A stretch of DNA of 64,000 bases, from positions 186,001-250,000 of the forward strand of contig JAPYOS010000004.1 of the NCBI GenBank assembly GCA_029938085.1, given 5' to 3'. Both the position numbers and the translations under genes were made by a program. Under the pieces are notes generated by a model. The model saw nothing but the letters and a program-made list of their open reading frames with translations, was not told where the DNA came from and searched no databases. Numbering within the stretch: position 1 is the first letter of the stretch; every line of letters starts with the position of its first letter. Below are positions 54,407 through 61,876 of the stretch, piece after piece. The stretch is from Oceanospirillaceae bacterium. Its GTDB lineage: Bacteria > Pseudomonadota > Gammaproteobacteria > Pseudomonadales > Balneatricaceae.

Positions 54407-55014
54407 GACGAGTGTAAGTGTATGTCGTCCCAAGGTGGCCGAGGTACCACCGGTACCTGCACTCATTACAAGGGTATAAGGAACAGGGTGCGTTTCACTG
54501 GCCATTTGATTAAAAATACTTTCTGCAATGTTGTTATTGCCCCGCCAGTCCGTCGCACGTTCGGCGTACATAAACTGATCCATAAAATAGCCGTTATGCT
54601 CGGCCGTCAGAGCCACCGCTACATCATGCATTTGAGTGGCACTGTCCACATAATGACAACGGCCACCAAAACGTTCGATTTGAGCGATTTTTTGCGCTGA
54701 CGTAGAACGCGGCATTACCGCCACAAAAGGCACCCCCACTAGACGTGCTAAATATGCCTAGAGACAGCGGTACTGCCCGAAGAGGCTTCTACTACGGTGG
54801 TGGTTGAGGTTATTTTGCCATTACATAAGGCGTACAAAAACAGTGAGCGCGCTAATCTATGTTTTAGACTACCCGTTGGATGTGTGCTTTCGTCCTTTAA
54901 ATACAGATCAATTTGATCAAAACCTGGCATATCTAACTTAATCAAATGACTATCGGCCGAGCGCTGATAATCGGCGTTAATGGCAGCAATGGCCTGAGTG
55001 GTCCACAATCTCAC
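54395..55014 (-). pseudogene. Cysteine-synthase/desulfhydrase-like PLP enzyme, frameshifted and truncated
   Basis: Two consecutive frames make one protein. The first reads [40 protein letters not shown] (PLP lysine) and [12 protein letters not shown]; the second continues VPFVAVMPRSTSAQKIAQIE and AGTGGTSATLGRH. Between them one base is missing at about 54759/54760: restoring it turns TCT-AGG-CAT-ATT-TAG into codons for [10 protein letters not shown], the expected sequence. The second frame then stops in a REP palindrome with well over 100 C-terminal residues lost. It resembles the Cds1-type branch of the family. Both faults make it non-functional unless the assembly is wrong. Confidence 0.88.
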
Positions 55015-55034
55015 GGGTACTCCTCTAAGTAGTA

Positions 55035-55943
55035 CTAAATAACGTCAATGCGGCCATCATGGGCGGCTCGGGCTTTACGGCTCAGTTTAAGTTCACGCCA
55101 AGAAACATACGCGCCACTTAAACAAATAATAGCAATACCTAGCCACACGTACGCATCTGGGAAAAAACCAAACACCAGGTAGCTAATGCCGGTGGCAGCA
55201 ACAATTTCAAAATAGTTAAACGGGCTCAATTGAGATGCCGTGGCGTACTCGCAGGCCATTATAATCAAGTAATGCCCTATGGCGGCAAACAACCCCATAC
55301 TGGCCATCATGGCCACGGCCGTTAAATCGGGGGTTTGCCATACACTCGCTACAAAGGGTGTCAGCACCAGTATGCCGCCTATGGCAGTATAGAACAACGT
55401 TAGCAGGGGTTCGCCGGTGGCACGCAAGCGCCGCGTGAACATAATGTAAAAGGCGTAACCCACACCTGCCACTAGGGCCCACAATACACTGGGGTTAAAG
55501 GCGTCTGAACTCGGCCTAAGCACCACCATAACACCTACAAACCCACACACCACTGCAACACCTCTAGGCCAATCGAATGATTCACCTAACCAAAAGGGTG
55601 CAATCACAGCCACTATGAGAGGCGACACAAACAATAGAGTTAATGAGGTCGGAATGGGGTTGTCTCTAATGGCCAAAAAGAACGCCAAGGTAGTAACGGT
55701 CAGCATTAAGCTACGTAAAAACTGATACCCCGGTTGCTGCGGCAAACGCCACCACACTGTGCCTTTCCACATCAGTATAGGCAACAACCACAAACCATGA
55801 AAAACAAACCGCGCCCAAGTGACTTGTAATACGGGGTAATCGGTTGACAATAACTTGGCAAACAAGTCCAGTACCGGCACCATCAACATGGCAGTGAGCA
55901 TGAGTAGAATGCCCACTAGTGGGCGGTTAGAGGTCGATGGCAT
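55035..55943 (-). CDS. EamA/DMT-family transporter
   Basis: A ten-helix drug/metabolite-type permease of 302 residues made of two EamA repeats; starts at [16 protein letters not shown] (an upstream in-frame Met adds 14 residues). [17 protein letters not shown] and [17 protein letters not shown] are the typical helix-3 and helix-9 signatures. Substrates of this branch are unassigned (RhaT/YdcZ-like, often S-adenosylmethionine or amino-acid export by annotation). It precedes the cysteine-synthase-like pseudogene on the same strand by about 20 bases, and the two were probably an operon. Confidence 0.85.
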   Translation of the reverse strand: MPSTSNRPLVGILLMLTAMLMVPVLDLFAKLLSTDYPVLQVTWARFVFHGLWLLPILMWKGTVWWRLPQQPGYQFLRSLMLTVTTLAFFLAIRDNPIPTSLTLLFVSPLIVAVIAPFWLGESFDWPRGVAVVCGFVGVMVVLRPSSDAFNPSVLWALVAGVGYAFYIMFTRRLRATGEPLLTLFYTAIGGILVLTPFVASVWQTPDLTAVAMMASMGLFAAIGHYLIIMACEYATASQLSPFNYFEIVAATGISYLVFGFFPDAYVWLGIAIICLSGAYVSWRELKLSRKARAAHDGRIDVI

Positions 55944-56065
55944 AGTGACAGATCCATATTTAAACAGCCATGAAAGGGGCACCACTTTAGCCCAACTAAA
56001 ACTGCTTGCCTAGTACTTTAGTCTAGCACTAGAATGGGCCACTAAAACCGCTAACGACACCGACC

Positions 56066-56410
56066 ATGGAATTCAACCACTTTTTATCCAGTTATTTGCC
56101 AGACCCCAGCATTGGTGGTCAGCAATTATTTAAAGACAAGCAAGACGCACGTCAAACTTTAGCTTTGGCCTATGAATACTTTAAACGTTTTGATAATGTT
56201 TATGGTGGCCTAGGCATTGTGCATAATGGCTGCATTGAAGCTTTGCGTAGGCCACAAACGATGGAAAAACTAGCTGTGTACGCCGACCTTGGTATCGACG
56301 AGGTCATTTGTAACCTTAACGTAGGTCGCAGCCAAAGTGATGCCCTAGCTGCCATGGAGCATATGGCAAAACAGGTCATACCTAATTCTTCACAACTCAA
56401 TATAGCTTAA
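56066..56410 (+). pseudogene. C-terminal remnant of a luciferase-like flavin monooxygenase
   Basis: A 114-residue frame whose second half, EKLAVYADLGIDEVICNLNVG...AMEHMAKQVIP, matches the C-terminus of LLM-class flavin-dependent oxidoreductases, proteins of about 350 residues. The TIM-barrel core is missing and no coding sequence continues upstream of the ATG. It may be translated, but cannot bind flavin. Only nine bases separate it from the tautomerase gene. Confidence 0.65.
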
Positions 56411-56419
56411 GGAAATTTT

Positions 56420-56638
56420 ATGCCTCTAATTACCGTAGAAATGTTTGAAGGCCGCACTGTCGACCAAAAACGAGAGCTGGTCCGCGCCCTAACCGACACC
56501 TTCTGCGAGGTGGCCGGTGGCAGCCCAGCGGCTGTGCAAATCATGATTCGAGACGTTGCCAAATCAAACTGGGGCGCTGGTGGGGAATTATGCAGCGACA
56601 AGTTCCCCGACAAGCCGAACACCAATGACACAAAATAA
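56420..56638 (+). CDS. 4-oxalocrotonate tautomerase family protein
   Basis: A 72-residue 4-OT-fold protein. Pro-1 after Met removal (MPLITVEMFEGRT), the expected catalytic base, is present, and the helix KRELVRALTDTFCEVAGG and strand AVQIMIRDVAKSNWGAGGEL fit the family. AAGGAA precedes the ATG. Members isomerise enol/keto acids in aromatic breakdown, but many have unknown substrates. Next to the monooxygenase remnant it may be left over from a degraded aromatic pathway. The next gene starts directly at its stop. Confidence 0.85.
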   Translation: MPLITVEMFEGRTVDQKRELVRALTDTFCEVAGGSPAAVQIMIRDVAKSNWGAGGELCSDKFPDKPNTNDTK

Positions 56639-56860
56639 ATGCACGCCTTATGTGATTACCGAATTAGTAACTTAGCATTACGGCAACACCTGCAAGTGTC
56701 TCTGCAAGACGCCGAACCCTTACTTGATGCTTTGGTGGGACGCTGGTTTACCACAAGTTTCGCGGCCGCCAACGCCGACGTCATTGAGCGTCGAAAACAA
56801 GTCGCAATGCCTTTGTTGGCATTTTTTCAATCTTATGCTTGCCTAAGCAAAGGAGTCTAA
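56639..56860 (+). CDS. Hypothetical 73-residue protein
   Basis: Starts immediately after the tautomerase stop and ends sharing one base with the polysaccharide deacetylase start (TAATG), the packing of a real operon gene. Sequence: MHALCDYRISNLALRQHLQ, then helical segments (AEPLLDALVGRWFTT and IERRKQVAMPLLAFFQSY). Two cysteines, no signal peptide, no membrane helix. I do not recognise a family. Confidence 0.55.
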   Translation: MHALCDYRISNLALRQHLQVSLQDAEPLLDALVGRWFTTSFAAANADVIERRKQVAMPLLAFFQSYACLSKGV

Positions 56861-57933
56861 TGACTTTATTACGCCTATTATTAGCCACCACATTGGTCAC
56901 CAACTTGGGTCTGAGTACCATAAGCCATAGTGCCGATAGCTTTAACATTCTGCTGTATCATCACATTAGCAGCACAGCGCCGCGCTCCACATCATTGTCG
57001 GCAGAAGAATTTGAGGGACATTTGCAGTACCTTAAAGACAACGAATATCATGTTGTCGCCTTGGGTGACGCGCTGAAAGCTGTACAAACGGCCCAGCCCT
57101 TGCCCAGTAAGTCTGTGGTTATTACCTTTGATGACGCCTGGCGAGACATCTATGAGCAAGGTTTACCGTTACTCAAAAAGTACGATTATCCCTTTACCGT
57201 GTTCGTAAATACGGATCCTGTAGACCAGCATAACCGCCACGCAATGACATGGGACATGCTGCGGGATTTAAAGCACCATAAAGGCAGCCTTGCTAACCAC
57301 ACCCGCGACCACGCCTACCTAGTGCGCAAACCAGAGTATGATGACGTTTGGCTCAGTGCGACTTTAGCTAACATTGACCATGCACAACAGCGTTTGGTAG
57401 AAGAGCTAGGCCCTACACCCAAGTGGCTGGCCTACCCATTTGGTGAATACAACAATGTCCTTAAGCAGGCCCTTAAAGAGCGTGGTTATACCGCCTTCGG
57501 CCAACAGTCTGGTGGCGTGGCTGCCTTTTCCGATTGGCAAGCCCTACCCCGTTTTCCAGCGGCGGGCCGTTATAGCAACTTAAAGACGCTAAAAACCAAA
57601 CTCGCTTCACAGCCGTTTCCGGCCGATTATGCCGCCTTTGCAGAACCGGTAATACGTACGGATCACGGTCAAAACCAACAACCATTACTCACCGTCAATT
57701 TGACACAGGCACAACGACTGGGGGTGCGCCAACAGCTATCTTGCTTCATTGCTGGCAGTGCCAAAAAACCAATATGGTCAGACAAACTCAATTTTAATAT
57801 TGCAGCCGACAATCCCATGGGCAAAGGTCGCAATCGTTACAATTGCACCGCGCCTATTTGGGGTCAAAAAAATTACTATTGGCTATCCCACCAGTGGCTG
57901 GTGTACGGTGGCGAAGCGCCCCCTAAGGAGTAA
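56860..57933 (+). CDS. Exported polysaccharide deacetylase (NodB domain)
   Basis: A 357-residue secreted protein. The start follows AAAGGAG at good spacing. Signal peptide to about residue 24 (TISHS-A). The NodB domain shows YHHIS, catalytic TFDDAW with D91 and D92, and metal ligands H147 and H151 (NHTRDH), followed by AYPFGEYNN. Likely deacetylates N-acetylglucosamine in a surface polysaccharide such as PNAG, as PgaB does, though no pga genes are nearby. The C-terminal 100 residues form a separate beta-rich domain. Its end overlaps the convergent PhnD-like gene by 11 bases. Confidence 0.85.
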   Translation: MTLLRLLLATTLVTNLGLSTISHSADSFNILLYHHISSTAPRSTSLSAEEFEGHLQYLKDNEYHVVALGDALKAVQTAQPLPSKSVVITFDDAWRDIYEQGLPLLKKYDYPFTVFVNTDPVDQHNRHAMTWDMLRDLKHHKGSLANHTRDHAYLVRKPEYDDVWLSATLANIDHAQQRLVEELGPTPKWLAYPFGEYNNVLKQALKERGYTAFGQQSGGVAAFSDWQALPRFPAAGRYSNLKTLKTKLASQPFPADYAAFAEPVIRTDHGQNQQPLLTVNLTQAQRLGVRQQLSCFIAGSAKKPIWSDKLNFNIAADNPMGKGRNRYNCTAPIWGQKNYYWLSHQWLVYGGEAPPKE

Positions 57934-58753
57934 TGTGTAGGCGCGGCCGCTGACTAATGTCGTACCCCGCAGCAAGGGTTTGCTTCTGCATCAAGGCGGT
58001 GGCTTCCAGAGCCGATTCTGGTAACACTTGCATACCGGTTAAGCCCAGCTCAGATTGCAAGCCCGCTAGTTCTGGCGCCTGCATGGCTCTGGATAGGCCG
58101 GTACGTAACTGGGCAATGGTTGCAGTGTCGGTTTGCATGCCGGTCACCCATGCATGGCCAAGGGTGGATTGTGTGGTACCAATGCTGCGTAATCCGGCCA
58201 CCAACTGAGGTTGGTGCTGACAGACAAAATGATAGGTAATGCAGTCGATGGCCACCAAATCAACTTTGCCTTGCTGCAACCAGCGTATGCTTTGCAAATG
58301 TGAACCCGAGATCGCACAACTCGCCACCAACTGGTCTATCGCAACGCCGGTTTGCATCAAACTATGGTTTACAATGCCATAGCCTGATTGCGAGTCAGTG
58401 TCGTTAATGGCAACTCTGGCGTGGCGCAGATCACTTAATTGTTCCACAGCAGACCCATCGGCCACTAATAACAAGCTACAGTAGTCACTACCGCGCTGTA
58501 AGCTGGTAGAAAATTCGGGGCTCGCCACATATTGAACCTGGCCTTTAAGCTGGTCCACCAGCGGCAAGGCACAGACTTGGCTCAACAACAGCTCTGGATG
58601 ACGCCAATGGGCCATATAATCTTCTGGCCAGCTGAGCTGCTCAGGCAACTTAGAGACCCCAGCTGCATGCATATATGGTATCACGGCCTGCCACCACGCC
58701 TGCCAAAGTGGCAACAGGGGGGCTTGATTGTACATAGCGAATGATACGTGCAT
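57923..58753 (-). CDS. PhnD-like substrate-binding-fold protein without signal peptide
   Basis: A 276-residue protein of the phosphate/phosphonate-binding (PhnD, PF12974) class: PEDYMAHWRHPELLLSQVC, LRHARVAINDTDSQSGYGIV (the conserved SxSGY ligand motif), KVDLVAIDCITYHF. It begins MHVSFAMYNQAPLLP with no export signal, so it is likely cytoplasmic. No permease or ATPase gene is adjacent. Such soluble orphans are common and unexplained. A TTG four codons upstream is an alternative start. Confidence 0.75.
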   Translation of the reverse strand: MHVSFAMYNQAPLLPLWQAWWQAVIPYMHAAGVSKLPEQLSWPEDYMAHWRHPELLLSQVCALPLVDQLKGQVQYVASPEFSTSLQRGSDYCSLLLVADGSAVEQLSDLRHARVAINDTDSQSGYGIVNHSLMQTGVAIDQLVASCAISGSHLQSIRWLQQGKVDLVAIDCITYHFVCQHQPQLVAGLRSIGTTQSTLGHAWVTGMQTDTATIAQLRTGLSRAMQAPELAGLQSELGLTGMQVLPESALEATALMQKQTLAAGYDISQRPRLHITP

Positions 58754-59428
58754 GGTAGCGCTCAAAAGCCGCCCACTTTACCTTAAGCCGCGCCCATAGT
58801 CACTGTTACACACTGTATGTAGGCAATAGTATTCTAGCCTTGCAATACTTGATAATCATGATGGGCGTGATGCTGCACTCTAGGCGGCGCGGTCATGTTA
58901 CTTTCGGTCACCAATTTAACGGCCTGAATGCTGCCATGGTAACTCAACCACATATGGGTTGATAACCATGCATTGCCTACCTCTCCACGCATGGCAAGGG
59001 GCAGTAGTTCATCAAGCTCTTCAACTGACATACGCGGGCCTAGGTAACAACTCTGGTACCACAACCTATCGACCTATTTTGGCTAAATATTAGCCTTTCA
59101 CTCGCGCTTTACTTCTCCTTCAAGGTTTTCCTGCGCCGCCAAATAGAGTTCTTTTGAGCTATATTGGTGGCGTAGTGGTAACACCTTACAGCTTGGCTCG
59201 ATTGCCTAACAGAGAGTTGAAAAAGCCATTAGGTCATGTCGCAACGCATCTAACGCTTCCTCGCTCCGCCATTAAATACCTCGCCCAAGGGACATAAGCG
59301 CCAAAGGATAACAAACCAGGTAAAAAGGCGAAGTATAGAAGTGTTGTATATGCCGCCAGTCTCCAGGTTGCGCATTAAAACAACTCATACATAGGTGCCC
59401 TTTTCTACTTCAGTGGTGAGCTAAAGCT
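58754..59428. other. Gene-poor stretch, possible remnant frame
   Basis: The only candidate is a minus-strand frame (GTG start, 59064 to 58834, 76 residues, with MSVEELDELLPLAMRGEVGN and a His-rich end). It has no good ribosome-binding site and no family I recognise; it may be a decayed gene end. From 59065 to 59428 I see no gene, strong repeat or terminator. Confidence 0.4.
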
Positions 59429-60370
59429 TTAGCCTTTAGCAGCAATAATATTAGCCACGTTTACTACGTTCTCAGCCATACGTGCAGAAGCAGCATCAAT
59501 CATCTTGCCGTCTAGTTGCGCAGCACCAAGACCTTTAGCATGGGCTTCTTCCAATGCCGCCAAAATGCCTTTAGCACGAGCAAGCTCAGCTGCTGGTGGA
59601 GAGAACACATCGTTGGCCAAAGCAATTTGAGATGGGTGGATGGCCCACTTACCTTCTAAGCCAAGCGCTGCTGCGCGCTTAGCCGCTAAGATGTACGAAT
59701 CTGGATCACTAAAATCACCAAATGGGCCGTCGATAGCACGTAGGCCATACGCACGACAAGCCACAGTCATACGCGAAAGCGCCGCATGCCACTGGTCACC
59801 TGGGTAATCGGGGTTTAAACCACCGATAACAACAGTACGCGCACGGTTACTTGCAGCATAGTCGGCTACACCAAAGTGCATGGCTTCTAAACGCGGGCTA
59901 GCTTGGGCAATAGCTTCTACATTGGCCATACCTAACGCCGTTTCAATCAACGCTTCTAAACCAATTTTATGGGTAAAGCCTTTGGCTTGTTCAATTTGGT
60001 TACACATGGCTTCAACCATGTATAAGTCGGCCGGAACACCTACTTTTGGTACCAAAATGGTATCAAGATGCTGGCCAGCTTGTTCCAAAATCTCGACTAC
60101 ATCACGGTACATATAATGTGTATCTAGGCCGTTAATGCGAATACAAATGGTTTTGCCTTTGGCTTTCCAGTCGATGTCATTAAGGGCTTCGATGATATTT
60201 TTACGGGCAACAATTTTGTCCGACGGTGCTACGGCATCTTCTAAATCCAAAAACACATAGTCGGCAGCACTGTCGGCGGCTTTTTCGATCATGCTGGGGT
60301 TAGAACCTGGCACAGCCAGTTCACTACGTTGCAAGCGGGTTTTAACAGGTTGGTGGTTAGTATGACTCAT
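59429..60370 (-). CDS. CitE/HpcH-family CoA-ester lyase, malyl-CoA lyase-like
   Basis: A 313-residue TIM-barrel enzyme that makes or cleaves a beta-hydroxyacyl-CoA carbon bond (or hydrolyses malyl-CoA). It follows Rhodobacter Mcl1 through FLDLEDAVAP, ICIRINGLDT, the metal-binding IGLEALIETALGM, MHFGVADYAAS and GKWAIHPSQI, so L-malyl-CoA/beta-methylmalyl-CoA lyase or the related (3S)-malyl-CoA thioesterase is the best call. AAGGTAA precedes the ATG. On the same strand, 400 bases upstream, is a hydroxyacid dehydrogenase; glyoxylate or a C4 hydroxyacid may link the two. Confidence 0.85.
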   Translation of the reverse strand: MSHTNHQPVKTRLQRSELAVPGSNPSMIEKAADSAADYVFLDLEDAVAPSDKIVARKNIIEALNDIDWKAKGKTICIRINGLDTHYMYRDVVEILEQAGQHLDTILVPKVGVPADLYMVEAMCNQIEQAKGFTHKIGLEALIETALGMANVEAIAQASPRLEAMHFGVADYAASNRARTVVIGGLNPDYPGDQWHAALSRMTVACRAYGLRAIDGPFGDFSDPDSYILAAKRAAALGLEGKWAIHPSQIALANDVFSPPAAELARAKGILAALEEAHAKGLGAAQLDGKMIDAASARMAENVVNVANIIAAKG

Positions 60371-60771
60371 AGCATTACCTTGTACTTGTACTTTTAATTG
60401 GAATAGGCGTAATAGAAACTGGGCCCACTATAACGACAGTTAGGAAACAAGGTCAATTGCCTAAACTGGGCGCATGCCAGCGTGGTCCAGAGGATTTGAT
60501 CAGCTATATTTCCTAACTATCGGAAACATTCGCTTATAAAATAAGAATTTTACATATAAATCAATTGCTTAAACTATTCCTAAAGACAAAATAATGATTT
60601 TAAGTTCGTGCCAAAGCAAACAGTTTCAAGCCCCCAACTGTCTCGCAACGCGACTTAAATGTCGCCTTTTGAACGGTTCACCAGCAAGCAGCATAGGTCA
60701 CTTCTCGATAACATTAAGAAACTTATTTCCTATGTTAGGACCCATCCTCGCTTTATGAACCGCCTACTAGT
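60371..60771. promoter_or_regulatory. Leader/promoter region of the malyl-CoA-lyase-like gene
   Basis: About 400 bases with no gene. GTTAGGAAA (60439-60447) and TTTCCTAAC (60509-60517) form a nine-base inverted repeat 61 bases apart; TCCTA-TGT-TAGGA at about 60728-60740 repeats the same motif. An AT-rich tract at 60535-60600 could hold the promoter on the minus strand. Repressor binding with looping is a guess. Confidence 0.4.
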
Positions 60772-61650
60772 CTAGGATTTGTCTTTGCGTGGCAGGCGGC
60801 GCAGCAAACTGGAGGTATCCCAACGGTGTCCACCATGAGCCTGCACTTGTTCGTAGAAACCGTCTACCAATGCTGTGACGGGCAATTCCGAACCATTATC
60901 TTGGGCTTCTGCTAAACAAATGCTTAAGTCCTTACGCATCCAGTCAACCGCGAAACCAAACTCAAATTCATCATCCACCATGGTTTCACCACGGTTAGCC
61001 ATTTGCCATGAGCCCGCGGCGCCGGCGCCAATCGCCCCCAAAGCTTGCTTGGCATCAAGGCCTGCATTAATCGCAAACGCCACGCCTTCTGATAACCCTT
61101 GAACCAAGCCAGCGATACATATTTGATTGACCATTTTTGTTAGCTGGCCATTGCCTACGGGTCCAAGGTGGGTAATGGTTTTAGCGTAGGCTTGCATCAC
61201 CGGTTCGGCGCGATCAAAGTCCTCACTGCTGCCGCCGCACATAATGGCTAATGCGCCATTTTCTGCGCCAGCCTGGCCACCAGAAACCGGTGCATCAACA
61301 AACCCAACGCCTTGTTGAGCGGCGATTATGGCAATTTCTCGGGCCACTTGAGCCGACGCCGTGGTGTGGTCGACCAGCACTGATCCTGCCGACATACCCG
61401 CCAACACACCATGATCACCATATACCACACTCCGTAAATCGTCGTCGTTACCCACACAAACAAATACCACGTCGGCTTCTAAGGCCGCCTCACAAGGAGT
61501 GATTCCGGTGCGTCCTGGGTATTGAGACTGCCACGCTTCGGCTTTAGCCATACTGCGGTTATACACGTATATTTCGTGACCTTGTGACGCGAGATGCCCA
61601 GCCATGGGATAACCCATAACGCCTAAACCAATAAATGCCACCTTGCTCAT
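60772..61650 (-). CDS. NAD(P)-dependent hydroxyacid dehydrogenase, 3-hydroxyisobutyrate/tartronate-semialdehyde type
   Basis: A 292-residue beta-hydroxyacid dehydrogenase: NAD-binding GLGVMGYPMAGHL at residues 8-20, substrate-binding DAPVSGGQAGAENG near 120, and catalytic lysine in NGQLTKMVNQ near 172. The NRS after VYN in the second strand suggests NADP(H) preference. Close families are 3-hydroxyisobutyrate dehydrogenase and tartronate-semialdehyde reductase (GlxR); the sequence does not separate them. AAAGGAA precedes the ATG. It diverges from the hydantoinase gene. Confidence 0.88.
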   Translation of the reverse strand: MSKVAFIGLGVMGYPMAGHLASQGHEIYVYNRSMAKAEAWQSQYPGRTGITPCEAALEADVVFVCVGNDDDLRSVVYGDHGVLAGMSAGSVLVDHTTASAQVAREIAIIAAQQGVGFVDAPVSGGQAGAENGALAIMCGGSSEDFDRAEPVMQAYAKTITHLGPVGNGQLTKMVNQICIAGLVQGLSEGVAFAINAGLDAKQALGAIGAGAAGSWQMANRGETMVDDEFEFGFAVDWMRKDLSICLAEAQDNGSELPVTALVDGFYEQVQAHGGHRWDTSSLLRRLPRKDKS

Positions 61651-61876
61651 GTGTAATTCCTTTATGTTGGGTGATGCTGCAAAACTTATTGATACTATTA
61701 AAGGTCATCGCTTGTCCTAATACAAGGCTAATAACCATGTCTATATCGCAGCCAGCAGTGACGTGTTTAAACTCAATCATGCCGCCCCATCTGGGGCATA
61801 TCAAATACGCTTGCGTTAGTCTTTTACGCAAGGCAAAATGCCGCCCATAATAATCATTTTTGAGAGTTTACAGCCC

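Noticed and set aside
58834-59064. 76-residue minus-strand frame as a real gene
   Set aside because: GTG start without a ribosome-binding site and no recognisable family; noted only as a possible remnant.
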